The translations under genes were made by a program, and so were the position numbers. A stretch of DNA of 64,000 nt from Thiocapsa sp. (GTDB lineage Bacteria > Pseudomonadota > Gammaproteobacteria > Chromatiales > Chromatiaceae), in assembly GCF_018399035.1 (NCBI RefSeq), contig NZ_CP073760.1, forward strand, positions 5,518,501-5,582,500, read 5' to 3'. The notes under the pieces were generated by a model. The model made no database searches. It saw only the letters and a program-made list of their open reading frames with translations, and was not told the DNA's origin. Positions 32,350 to 40,944 of the stretch are shown piece after piece; positions within the stretch are counted from its first letter, which is position 1; the number at the start of each line of letters is the position of its first letter.

Positions 32350-33870
32350 TACTACTTTGTTACCTTAATTCTGGAGCTACGATCATGCAGCGACGTTCGC
32401 TTTGTAGCGTCGATCAATGTCTTCGCGCCTTTGCTTATGTCTGATTTCCATTTGTGCTATTTTCTTATCCACGGCAGCGGGGTCGTTGAGTAGCATCGCT
32501 ATAATCATCAGCCGAATGTCCCGACAACTCAGCAACGGACAATCGTCTTTGTAAAACATGCGCTCTTTAACGATAAATGATAGCGATAACATGACGAGCG
32601 CCATATGATGGTGCCACGCATCCCACTTTCTGACTTGGTAATCGGACATTCCAAACTCGCTCTTGGCTTCTTGAAACGCGCGCTCGACCCAATAGCGCTG
32701 TGCCTGCATGTAAGCGAATCGTTGGATCGATGTAGTAAGATAATCGGCGTTGCTCAGCGAGTACTTGATCTTGTTGTCCGACTGATTTCTGCTAATGACA
32801 AGAACGCGCTCGGTCAGCGCGTCCGACTTGCCGTCCCAGAGCCAAACACGGGACGCATGCATCGAGAGCGTCAGCTGCCCCTTCGTGCCGTCTCGAACGG
32901 TGATCGTCTGCCATTCATAAATAGAAAGTTGCTGGGCGTACAAATCGACTCGAATGGAATCCCTATCGGCACGCAGTTTCGTTGGCTTCGCTCCACGTTT
33001 CGACGCGCTTTCAGGAACACCGAGATCCGGTTTCGTGGGATAGATCTGTTGATTGCAATGCACATCGAGTATGAACGTTAACCCCATGTTATCCAAGCTG
33101 TTGCCGAGTTCAGATCCATGGCCGTAAAGACCATCTCCCCCAACCCAGCCAAACTCTACGCCAGCCTCGACGTCGGCTTTGACCATCTCAAGGGCGAGGT
33201 CGAGTTTTGTTTTGAACGTCCGCTTTTCCTCTGGGATCCCGGCCTTCTCGCAGCGTTTGGGATCGGACGTCCAGCATTCCGGCAGAAAGAGCCGCTCATT
33301 AATCAACGTGCTATGTGCATTCCATACCAGACTGACATATACACCAACTTGGCAATTCTCGACTTTTCCCCTGACACCGGCATATTGTCGCGCGACGCCA
33401 GCGGAGTTTTTTCCTTTCTTGATATGCGCTGACTCATCGATAATATACCCGACATCACAACGTCGATACTCGTTTTCGCTGGCGTATAGATCAGACGTGT
33501 TCAGTGCGATTTCACTGATTAGATTGGGTGCTGACCATGTCGAGTTCGTAATAAACTGCTGAACACGCTGATAGCCATCGCCAGACAATTCGAGTTCTTC
33601 GTTCATGCGTTCTATATTGCGCTTTCCTGCTTCTGTTTTAAAGAGACCGCGAATATATGCCGCGCCTAACTCATGGCCGTCGGATGTTTCATTCCGAAAG
33701 CAATGATGATATTCTTCGATGTGAAGCGCGAGGTTGTTATTTAACTGCTTTCGCACATCGTCTTTTCTAGGGCTGTTTTTCGTGATCATCTAAACACTTA
33801 TCGTATATAATATGGGCACTTCGATAAGTATAGCAAAATCAGTCAGCTAGCCGAAGGTAACAAAGTAGTA
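32350..33870 (-). mobile_element. complete IS701-family element, 4-bp target duplication
   Basis: 1521 bp. Inverted ends begin TACTACTTTGTTACCTT and are flanked by TTAG on both sides (32346-32349 and 33871-33874), matching the 4-bp YTAR-type targets of IS701. One intact transposase gene. AT-richer than the host genes. Confidence 0.88.
32383..33789 (-). CDS. IS701-family transposase
   Basis: 468 residues. The first catalytic Asp lies in DVGYIIDESAHIKKG (near residue 118), the second in FGWVGGDGLYGHG (near 217) and the Glu in YWVERAFQEAKSEFGMSDYQ (near 370), the arrangement of the IS701 family. Full length with a basic tail (HKQRREDIDRRYKAN). Confidence 0.92.
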   Translation of the reverse strand: MITKNSPRKDDVRKQLNNNLALHIEEYHHCFRNETSDGHELGAAYIRGLFKTEAGKRNIERMNEELELSGDGYQRVQQFITNSTWSAPNLISEIALNTSDLYASENEYRRCDVGYIIDESAHIKKGKNSAGVARQYAGVRGKVENCQVGVYVSLVWNAHSTLINERLFLPECWTSDPKRCEKAGIPEEKRTFKTKLDLALEMVKADVEAGVEFGWVGGDGLYGHGSELGNSLDNMGLTFILDVHCNQQIYPTKPDLGVPESASKRGAKPTKLRADRDSIRVDLYAQQLSIYEWQTITVRDGTKGQLTLSMHASRVWLWDGKSDALTERVLVISRNQSDNKIKYSLSNADYLTTSIQRFAYMQAQRYWVERAFQEAKSEFGMSDYQVRKWDAWHHHMALVMLSLSFIVKERMFYKDDCPLLSCRDIRLMIIAMLLNDPAAVDKKIAQMEIRHKQRREDIDRRYKANVAA

Positions 33871-33882
33871 TTAGGTTTTTTA

Positions 33883-34290
33883 TTATTCGCCACAGGGGTT
33901 CAGAGCATTCTCTATAGACGCGGCCTGAGTGTCAATGACAATCCGGTTTCGGCCCTCGTCTTTCGCACGATACAGAGCAGCGTCCGCCCGGCAGCAAAAG
34001 TGATCAAATGTTTCATCCGGTTGATATTCCGCTACACCTATGCTCACCGTGAGCGTGATCTTATTTTCAAAGGGAATCTCCCGCACGGTTTCGCGGATTT
34101 TTTCTGCGAGAAGCAATGCCTGATGGATGTCGGAATCCACGGCAAGAATAACAAATTCTTCTCCTCCCCATCGAGCCAGACTGTCCGTTCGTCGAATCGC
34201 ATTTTGCAGTTTGCCTGCCACTGTGGATAGTATAATATCTCCCACATTATGGCCGTATTGATCGTTGATCCGTTTGGCCTTGATCATCGG
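33883..34290 (-). pseudogene. diguanylate cyclase fragment (GGDEF domain, 5' end lost)
   Basis: From the stop at 33883 upward the minus frame encodes the C-terminal part of a GGDEF domain: KRINDQYGHNVGDIILSTVA, LARWGGEEFVILA (active-site GGEEF), TLTVSIGVAEYQ and ADAALYRAKDEGRNR. Similarity stops just before the metal-binding Asp that should precede FKRINDQYGH. The rest is lost at the junction with the transposon to the right. Non-functional. Confidence 0.8.
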
Positions 34291-34392
34291 TTGGTCCAAA
34301 ACGGAGTGTTTCGGTAGGCGATCAAGCGCCATGAAGGAGTGGCAGGAGCGCCGGGTAGGCGTACCCTTGGAAGTGCAAACTGACCGAGGGAG

Positions 34393-35499
34393 ATGCCGTT
34401 GTCCGATGCCCCTGCCTGCGTTGACTCCAGTGCAGATCGACGCCCCACGCCAATCCATGATCGCTTGGATCGCGCCAATCATCTGCATGCGGTGGCGCAA
34501 GCCCGGCAGGATGGGCAGAGTCAACGCGCGGCGGTCAGCGGCGCCGGCGTGGCGCGCAGCACCCTGCGTCACTGGAACGCGCCCCCTGCGATCGCGGCAC
34601 CGGCGGCGCTGGCGGCCTTCGTCGAGACGCCCGAGGGCGTGGTGTGGCTGCGCCGGATCCTGGTTGCCGCACACTGGAGCATCGGCGAGCAGGGCGGCGC
34701 GGGCGTGCGCGTGGTCTGCGACTTTCTCGAGCGCAGTGGACTGTCGGCGTTCATCGGCGCCTCCTACGGCGCGCAGCAGGCCTTCCAGACCGACTTGGAG
34801 GAGCAGATCGTCACCGCTGCCACCGAACTGCGCGGGACGCTGGCTCAAGCCATGCCCCATCGCACACTGAGCATCGCCGAAGATGAGACGTGGAAAGACG
34901 GCATGCGTTTGGTGGGCAGCGATGCGGTCTCGAACTTCATCCTGCTCGAGCACAGGAGCGATGCGCGCTCGGCGGCGGCCTGGACGCAGGCGCTCGAGGA
35001 TGCGCTCGAGGGGCTGAATGTCACCGTAGTGCAAGGCACCGGCGATGAGGCCAAGGGGTTGTTGGCGCATGTCGAGCGTGATCTGGACGCACACCATTCC
35101 ACGGACCTGTTCCATCTGCAGCATGCGGTGAGCCAGGCGATGAGTCTGTCGCTGAAGCGCGCCGAGCAGCAGGCCGAGACGGCGGAGGCCGAGGCGAAGG
35201 CGCGCTGGCAAGAGGAATGCGCCGCCGAGCAGGCTTATCATCGGCGCCGCCACGGCCCGGGACGCCCGCCGGCGTTCGCCGCGCGCATCGACGAGGCGCC
35301 GAGCGCCTCCGTCCAAGCCAGCCTCGCGCGCGAGCAGGCCCACGCGCACCGCGCCGAGCCGCGTCATCGACTCCGGGCACTGCGTGCGCAGCGTCTCGCC
35401 CCGCTGCAGCAGCCCTCGCACCCGATCCAGTCGCTGGATCTGCAGACCCGTCACCATCATTGGATTCGGTGTTTGACTTGTTTCCGACACGTGACTTAG
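34393..35499 (+). CDS. DUF6399-type transposase-like protein, C-terminus altered
   Basis: 368 residues. HTH-like VSGAGVARSTLRHWN near residue 55, then VVWLRRILVAAHWSIGEQGG and the core VGSDAVSNFILLEHRSDARS, VQGTGDEAKGLLAHVERDLD and HHSTDLFHLQHAVSQAMS, which match DUF6399 proteins, transposase-like genes common in cyanobacteria and purple sulfur bacteria. Homology fades after REQAHAH near residue 320 and the tail looks out of frame, so it is probably a truncated element abutting the ABC permease gene. Confidence 0.65.
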   Translation: MPLSDAPACVDSSADRRPTPIHDRLDRANHLHAVAQARQDGQSQRAAVSGAGVARSTLRHWNAPPAIAAPAALAAFVETPEGVVWLRRILVAAHWSIGEQGGAGVRVVCDFLERSGLSAFIGASYGAQQAFQTDLEEQIVTAATELRGTLAQAMPHRTLSIAEDETWKDGMRLVGSDAVSNFILLEHRSDARSAAAWTQALEDALEGLNVTVVQGTGDEAKGLLAHVERDLDAHHSTDLFHLQHAVSQAMSLSLKRAEQQAETAEAEAKARWQEECAAEQAYHRRRHGPGRPPAFAARIDEAPSASVQASLAREQAHAHRAEPRHRLRALRAQRLAPLQQPSHPIQSLDLQTRHHHWIRCLTCFRHVT

Positions 35500-36275
35500 G
35501 CCCGCCGATCCCCGTGCCAGCGATGCAGGAGCAGCCATTCCACGAAGCTCAGGATCGCGTAGAGGATGACGCCCATGAGTGCGAGTAAGAGCAGGGCGGC
35601 GAACATCTTGGCGATCTGCAGCCGATTGCCGGCCTCGAGGATGCGCCAGGCGAGCCCGTTGGTGTTGCCGGAGGCGGCGGCGAACTCGGCGACCACCGCA
35701 CCGACCAGGGCGAGTCCGCCGGCGGTCTTGATGCCGGCGAGGAGATAGGGCAGGGAGGAGGGGACCATGAGCCGGATGAAGGTCTGCCGGAAATCCGCGC
35801 GATAGAGCCTGAAGAGGTCGCGCAGATTGGGGTCGACCGCCTTGAGACCTGCGGTCGCGCTTGCCAGGACCGGGAAGAAGGCGGCGATCCAGGCGAGGAT
35901 CAGCACGGCGAGCCAGGCGTTGTCGAGCCCGACCCAGACGATGATCAAGGGGGCGATGGCGATGATCGGCGTGACCTGCAGGATCACGGCGTAGGGCGAG
36001 AGTGCGGCCTCCGCGATACGGCTGGAGGCGAAGAGCGCCGCGAGCGCCGTGCCCGAGACCACTGCCAGCGTGAAGGCCGCCAAGGTCGTACCCAAGGTGG
36101 TCCAGGCCGAGCCGAGCAGAGAGGCCCCGTCGGTCGCGAAGACCGCCAGGATGGCGCTCGGCGGCGGCAGGATGAAGGGTTTGATCTCCCAATAGACGAC
36201 TGACCACTCCCAAAACCGGATCACACCCAGGAAGAGCGCGATCGGCAGGATGATCCGCAGGCCCCGCATCAGCAT
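35496..36275 (-). CDS. ABC transporter permease (SsuC/TauC/ThiX type)
   Basis: 259 residues from ATG 36275, which has GGAGGGG at the right distance. About six transmembrane spans; the cytoplasmic EAA-like loop (TAGLKAVDPNLRDLFRLYRA then ADFRQTFIRLMVPSSLPYLL) contacts the ATPase. Partner of the ATPase and binding protein upstream on the same strand. The binding protein points to a thiamine-precursor, taurine or nitrate-type substrate; which one is unclear. Confidence 0.88.
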   Translation of the reverse strand: MLMRGLRIILPIALFLGVIRFWEWSVVYWEIKPFILPPPSAILAVFATDGASLLGSAWTTLGTTLAAFTLAVVSGTALAALFASSRIAEAALSPYAVILQVTPIIAIAPLIIVWVGLDNAWLAVLILAWIAAFFPVLASATAGLKAVDPNLRDLFRLYRADFRQTFIRLMVPSSLPYLLAGIKTAGGLALVGAVVAEFAAASGNTNGLAWRILEAGNRLQIAKMFAALLLLALMGVILYAILSFVEWLLLHRWHGDRRA

Positions 36276-37012
36276 GTCGAAACCCCCTCCAGCACATCGA
36301 GGATGTCGCGCGCGGTCGTGTTGAAGGCGGCGGAGGTTCGGTAGCCGGGCTCGCGCGGGTAGGGCGCGGGGTTCTCGATGTCGGCGACCAGACGTCCCGG
36401 ACGCCCGCTGAGGATCAGGATGCGTCGCGACAGATACACGGCCTCGAAGACCGAGTGCGTGACGAAGACCCCGGTGAATCCGCGCTCGCCCCAGAGGTGC
36501 AGCAGGTCGTCGTTGAGCTTGCCGCGGGTGAATTCGTCGAGCGCCGCGAAGGGCTCGTCCATCAAGAGCACATCGGGGTCGGCGACCAGCGCGCGTGCGA
36601 TGGAGACACGCATGCGCATCCCGCCCGAGAGCTCGCGGGGCAGGGCATCGGCAAAACCCGCGAGGCCCACCTTCTCCAGCGCGGCACAGGCCCGCTCGCG
36701 CGCTTCGTTCTTGGCCATGCCGGCGAGCTCGAGCGGAAGGGCGACGTTCTTGGCCGCACTTGCCCAGGCCATGAGGGTCGGTTCCTGGAAGATGAAGCCG
36801 AGCGAGCCGCGTGACTGCGGCCAGTCCACACGCCCCCGTGTGGGCTCCTCCAGGCCGGCGATGAGCCTCAGGACCGTGCTCTTGCCGCATCCGGAGGGGC
36901 CGAGCAGAGAGACGAAGGCACCTGCTTCGATCTCGGCGCTCAGCTCCCCGAGTGCGGCGGTGCCGTTGGGGAAGGTCTTGGTCAGTCGATCCAGGCGCAG
37001 GCCGCTGCTCAC
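36269..37012 (-). CDS. ABC transporter ATP-binding protein (NitT/TauT family)
   Basis: 247 residues from GTG 37012, which overlaps the binding-protein stop as GTGA; a longer frame from 37078 would overlap it by 70 bp. Walker A GPSGCGKST, Q-loop GFIFQEPTLMAW, signature LSGGMRMR, Walker B VLLMDEPFAALD and the H-loop FVTHSVFEAVYL are all intact. Energises uptake through the neighbouring permease. Confidence 0.92.
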   Translation of the reverse strand: MSSGLRLDRLTKTFPNGTAALGELSAEIEAGAFVSLLGPSGCGKSTVLRLIAGLEEPTRGRVDWPQSRGSLGFIFQEPTLMAWASAAKNVALPLELAGMAKNEARERACAALEKVGLAGFADALPRELSGGMRMRVSIARALVADPDVLLMDEPFAALDEFTRGKLNDDLLHLWGERGFTGVFVTHSVFEAVYLSRRILILSGRPGRLVADIENPAPYPREPGYRTSAAFNTTARDILDVLEGVSTC

Positions 37013-38019
37013 GGATTTGGCGGGAGGGTCGGCGGGAGGGTCGGCGGGAGGAAGTCGAGTGAATAGGCGCGCCGCCAATCCAGGTTCTCCGGATACACCC
37101 CGTCGGCGGACATGGTCTCGAAGAAGGCCTGCCAGCGCGCCTCGGTCATGACGCCGATCCCGGCGGTTTCGGCATCGCCGGCGGTGGCGAGCCGGTAGCG
37201 GTTCATCTCGGCGATGGCGTGCAGCAGCACATCATCGCTCATCTCCGGATTGGCGGCCTTGATCAGGGTGTTGCCGGGCGTGGGGTCGCCGGTGAGATAG
37301 TCCTTCCAGCCGGCGATGGAGGCCGCGACGAAGGCCCGGACCTGTTGCGGGTCGCTGCGGATGCGCTCGTCGGAGGCCAGGATCAGGGTCCCGTAGGAGG
37401 GGTAATCCTCGTCGGCGAGGAGAAAGACCTGCGGCGCGATGCCGCTTGCCTTCGCGATCTCGTAGGGCTCGCTGGTGACATAGCCCTGTTGGATCGCACC
37501 GGGATCGACGAGGAAGGGCGCGAGGTTGTAGGTGTACTTGCGGATCTGCCGATCCGTGAATCCGAATTTGGCCTTCAGCCAGATCCAATGGCTGCCCACG
37601 CCGGCGTCCGAGATCATGATGGGCTTGCCCTTCATGTCGGCAATGGATCGGATGTCCTCGCGCGGATGCGTGATCAGGACCTGCGGGTCTTTCTGGAAGA
37701 TAGCCGCGACGGCGCTCGCCGGGATCCCGGCCGCGACGATGTTGAGCGGGATAAAGCTGTTGGAGCCGATCCCGAAATCGGCCTGGTTGGAGCCCAGCAA
37801 GAGCGGGACATTCACCGAGGGGCCGCCCTGAAGGATCTCCACATCGAGACCCTGCTCGGCGTAGAGCCCGAGCGCCTTGGCCTGGTAGAAGCCGCCCTGC
37901 GGGGCCTGCGCCTTCCAGTCGGTGACAAAACGGATCTTGGTCGGCTCGGCGGCCGACGTCGCTCCGGCGACCGCGAAGCCCGCCAAGGCCAAGGCGACGA
38001 GAAGAGGGTGCTTCGACAT
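37009..38019 (-). CDS. ABC transporter substrate-binding protein, NMT1/THI5-like
   Basis: 336 residues. Signal peptide MSKHPLLVALALAGFAVAGA, cleaved near TSAAEP. Mature domain: FVTDWKAQAPQGGFYQAKAL, GPSVNVPLLLGSNQADFGIG and AGIPASAVAAIFQKDPQVLI, typical of the THI5/NMT1 fold that binds pyrimidine (HMP) precursors, sulfonates or similar. It ends in a PPTLPPTLPP repeat. First of the three transporter genes, 2 bp after the hypothetical gene before it. Confidence 0.88.
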   Translation of the reverse strand: MSKHPLLVALALAGFAVAGATSAAEPTKIRFVTDWKAQAPQGGFYQAKALGLYAEQGLDVEILQGGPSVNVPLLLGSNQADFGIGSNSFIPLNIVAAGIPASAVAAIFQKDPQVLITHPREDIRSIADMKGKPIMISDAGVGSHWIWLKAKFGFTDRQIRKYTYNLAPFLVDPGAIQQGYVTSEPYEIAKASGIAPQVFLLADEDYPSYGTLILASDERIRSDPQQVRAFVAASIAGWKDYLTGDPTPGNTLIKAANPEMSDDVLLHAIAEMNRYRLATAGDAETAGIGVMTEARWQAFFETMSADGVYPENLDWRRAYSLDFLPPTLPPTLPPNP

Positions 38020-38021
38020 GC

Positions 38022-38720
38022 TCAGGTCTCCGGCGGCGTCTCCTCCCCGGGGACGGCATCCTGAAGGGGGCTCAGGAGCCGGTCGAAGTCGGCCGGGTTG
38101 ACGTATTGAATGATGACGGTCCCGTTGGGGCTGCGGCTGATGTCCATTCCGCGTTCGGGGTAGAGCCAATGGACGATGTCGGTCTCGGGCTCGGTCAGGA
38201 GCAGATCGGGTGTGCCGAAGCGTTGCTCGATCAGCTCGTTGTCCAGTCTGGCCTTCGGAAGATAGCTGATGGATCGGATGGGACGGGACGATAGGGTCTC
38301 GACATCGGTCGGGTCGAGCTTGATCTTGCGGCTGCCGCTGCCGACCTGGCTGATCCGCAGACCGCGCTCGTACATGGGGGCGAGGGTGGCCTGATCGACA
38401 TCGAGCGTGATCACGAAGTCCGCGCGCAGGCGCTGCAGATGGATCTGGTCGAAGAATGCCTCCACACCGTAGGGCTCGGCCTGTGTCGGGTCTTGGAAGA
38501 GATTGACCTTACCGTCCTCGCCGAACAGCGCGCGCACCTGCGTCAGCGTGGTCTCCCCGATCGTGAAGCCGAAGACCTGCGTGCGCCCGGCGACGTCTTG
38601 CGCGACGCGCCAAGGCAAGCGGTCCGGGCCGTCTTCGATGGACGCGGGCATGAGGAGAAGAGCGCCCAAGAAGCCGAGGATGGCGACGCCGAGGACGGAG
38701 AGAATGATCTGTCGATCCAT
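38022..38720 (-). CDS. membrane-anchored periplasmic protein of unknown function
   Basis: 232 residues. One N-terminal hydrophobic segment (residues 5-26, IILSVLGVAILGFLGALLLM), then a soluble domain with VFGFTIGETTLTQVRALFGE and VHWLYPERGMDIS. The stop is 2 bp before the transporter binding protein, so it is probably the first gene of that operon. Family not recognised. Confidence 0.7.
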   Translation of the reverse strand: MDRQIILSVLGVAILGFLGALLLMPASIEDGPDRLPWRVAQDVAGRTQVFGFTIGETTLTQVRALFGEDGKVNLFQDPTQAEPYGVEAFFDQIHLQRLRADFVITLDVDQATLAPMYERGLRISQVGSGSRKIKLDPTDVETLSSRPIRSISYLPKARLDNELIEQRFGTPDLLLTEPETDIVHWLYPERGMDISRSPNGTVIIQYVNPADFDRLLSPLQDAVPGEETPPET

Positions 38721-38817
38721 GGGGTAGAGTGCTCCTGATGATGCGATAAGGATCGAGCGAGCGGTGGGCCGACACGCGGCCGTTAGGATTCCGACCCGAA
38801 AGACCGAATAAAAGACC

Positions 38818-38902
38818 TGAACCGCGTCGACTCCAAGTCGCGTGGTTCAAGCCGAACGCGAAGCATCGATGAAACAGCATCAATCACGCCTGACGCGGTT
38901 CA
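38818..38902. repeat. 85-bp repeat unit at the end of the Mth938-like gene
   Basis: 85 bp from TGAACCGCGTC to GACGCGGTTCA. The last three bases (TCA) are the complement of the TGA stop of the gene at 38900-39280. The interior is unlike the other classes except for a short GAAGCATCGATG stretch. Confidence 0.9.
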
Positions 38903-39280
38903 GCGCCAGGGCAACAGGCCCGCGACGACGCGCCGCCCTTCCGACATCAAGATGTTGTAGGTCCGGCAGGCGGCACCCGTATCCATGACCTCGAAACCGA
39001 CCCCTCGCCCGATCACGGCAAAGTAAAGCGCCGGGTCGGGAAAGACCTGAGTCTCCCCGGTCCCCAGCACGATGACCTGGGTCTCGGGCTCGATCGCGAT
39101 CAGCGCATCCAAGTGCTCGACCGTCAGATCGGCCGGGTGGGCCGGACCCCAGCCCTCTTCGACCCGGTTCGGTGTCACGATCAGCCCTCGGGTAAAGCGT
39201 CGACCCCCGATCAGGATGCCGTCGTTCCCGTAGGCGTCGATCAGTGGGCCGCTGCTGCCGTCTGCTTCGGAGAATCTCAT
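38900..39280 (-). CDS. Mth938/DUF498-domain protein
   Basis: 126 residues from ATG 39280. Contains IDAYGNDGILIGGRRFTRGL, LIAIEPETQVIVLGTGET and DTGAACRTYNILMSEGRRVV, the conserved core of Mth938-like proteins (relatives of the NDUFAF3 complex I assembly factor). Bacterial function not established. Divergent from gltX, with a 129-bp shared upstream region. Confidence 0.88.
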   Translation of the reverse strand: MRFSEADGSSGPLIDAYGNDGILIGGRRFTRGLIVTPNRVEEGWGPAHPADLTVEHLDALIAIEPETQVIVLGTGETQVFPDPALYFAVIGRGVGFEVMDTGAACRTYNILMSEGRRVVAGLLPWR

Positions 39281-39409
39281 GGCGCGAACATAACCGAAGG
39301 GTGCTTGATTGAACAAGTCGAGGGAAGAAGCCGAGCGAACAAGCGGGCAGGTCGAAGGGGCTCTGTTAGAATCGCCGCCACGCGTCCCCTACAACCGATC
39401 CGGAAGCCC

Positions 39410-40831
39410 ATGACCGTCCGTACCCGATTCGCCCCGTCCCCCACCGGTTATCTGCACGTCGGAGGCGCCCGCACGGCGCTTTTCAGCTATCTCTTCGCGC
39501 GTAAGCACGGCGGGCAGTTCGTGCTGCGGATCGAGGATACGGACCTGGAGCGCTCGACGGCCGAGTCCGTGAACGCCATCCTCGAGGGCATGACCTGGCT
39601 CGGCCTGGACTACGACGAAGGGCCCTTCTACCAGACCCAGCGCTTCGAGCGTTACAACGCCGTGATCGAGGAGCTGCTGGTCAAGGGGCTGGCCTATCGC
39701 TGCGTCTGCTCGAAGGAGCGCTTGGAGTCACTGCGCGAGGACCAGATGGTGCAGCGGCTCAAACCGCGCTACGACGGCCATTGTCGCGGCCACGAGATCG
39801 ATCCGAACGAGCCGCACGTCATCCGCTTCAAGAATCCGGCCGACGGCGTCGTGGTCGTCGACGACATGATTCGCGGGCGGGTCGTCTTCGCCAACGCCGA
39901 GCTGGACGACCTGATCATTCGGCGCAGCGACGGTGCGCCGACCTACAACCTGAGCGTGGTGGTGGACGACGCGGATATGGGCATCACCCATGTCATCCGC
40001 GGCGACGATCATCTGAACAACACGCCGCGCCAGATCAACATCCTGCGTGCGCTCGGCCATGAGCCGCCGCGCTACGCCCATGTGCCCATGATCCTCGGCG
40101 ACGACGGGGCGCGTCTGTCCAAGCGTCACGGTGCGGTGAGCGTCATCGCCTATCGCGATCAGGGCTATTTGCCCGAGGCCCTGCTCAACTATTTGGTGCG
40201 CCTGGGGTGGTCGCACGGCGATCAGGAGCTCTTCTCCGTCGAGGAGATGATCCGCCTCTTCGAGATCGGGGACGTCAACAAGGCGGCTTCCTCCTTCAAC
40301 ACCGAGAAGCTCGATTGGCTCAACCAGCAGTACCTGCATCACGCCGATGCGGCGCGGATCGCCCGCCTGCTCAGCCCGCATATGGGACGGCTCGACATCG
40401 ACCCCGCGACCGGCCCGGATCTGGTCGAGGTGGTCTCGGTCCAGGCCGCACGTGCGAAGACCTTGACCGAGCTGGCCGAGATCAGCGCCTTCTTCTATCG
40501 CGACTTCGATGCCTTCGATGACGCGTCCGCCAAGAAGCATCTGCGTTTGGTGGCGCGCGAGGGGTTGGAGCGTCTGCGTGCGGCCTTCGAGATGATGGCC
40601 TACGAGGATTGGACGCTGGAGGGACTCAAGCACGTCGTCGAAGGCGTCGCCGAGGAGCTGGGAACCAACATGGGCAAGGTCGCCCAGCCCTTGCGCGTGG
40701 CGATCGTCGGTCGCGCCGCCTCGCCGGGTATCGACGAGACCCTGCGCCTGGTCGGCAAGGATGCGACGCTGCGTCGCATCGACAAGGCGTTGGCCTACAT
40801 CGCTGCGCGCGGCGGGAACGAGTCGTCGTAA
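39410..40831 (+). CDS. gltX: glutamate-tRNA ligase
   Basis: 473 residues, class I synthetase. It charges tRNA-Glu with glutamate in the cytosol, feeding protein synthesis and, where present, the C5 tetrapyrrole route. HIGH-type motif RFAPSPTGYLHVGGART at the N-terminus, the VCSKERLESL/HCRG zinc-like region near 100-128, and the KMSKS-type loop ARLSKRHGAVSV near residue 236. Length and start are standard. A perfect palindrome follows the stop. Confidence 0.97.
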   Translation: MTVRTRFAPSPTGYLHVGGARTALFSYLFARKHGGQFVLRIEDTDLERSTAESVNAILEGMTWLGLDYDEGPFYQTQRFERYNAVIEELLVKGLAYRCVCSKERLESLREDQMVQRLKPRYDGHCRGHEIDPNEPHVIRFKNPADGVVVVDDMIRGRVVFANAELDDLIIRRSDGAPTYNLSVVVDDADMGITHVIRGDDHLNNTPRQINILRALGHEPPRYAHVPMILGDDGARLSKRHGAVSVIAYRDQGYLPEALLNYLVRLGWSHGDQELFSVEEMIRLFEIGDVNKAASSFNTEKLDWLNQQYLHHADAARIARLLSPHMGRLDIDPATGPDLVEVVSVQAARAKTLTELAEISAFFYRDFDAFDDASAKKHLRLVAREGLERLRAAFEMMAYEDWTLEGLKHVVEGVAEELGTNMGKVAQPLRVAIVGRAASPGIDETLRLVGKDATLRRIDKALAYIAARGGNESS

Positions 40832-40851
40832 GACCCGCGTAGGAGAGTCAT

Positions 40852-40881
40852 CGGGATCACCCCGCATGCGGGGTGATCCCG
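40852..40881 (+). terminator. 30-bp perfect palindrome after gltX
   Basis: Fifteen-base arms with no loop bases, centred on CATG (40866/40867). Likely a transcription terminator or cruciform between gltX and glgA; no U-tract follows, so simple rho-independent termination is uncertain. Confidence 0.55.
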
Positions 40882-40944
40882 CGCGTGGGCGGGTCGAGGG
40901 TTTCGGCGTCCCCGCCATCAAAAAGCCAATCGGGAATCTAAGGT

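Noticed and set aside
33883..36297. An 804-codon minus-strand frame suggesting one giant gene
   Set aside because: Only its last third encodes the GGDEF fragment; the rest is a shadow of the DUF6399 transposase on the other strand and of the ABC permease in another frame.
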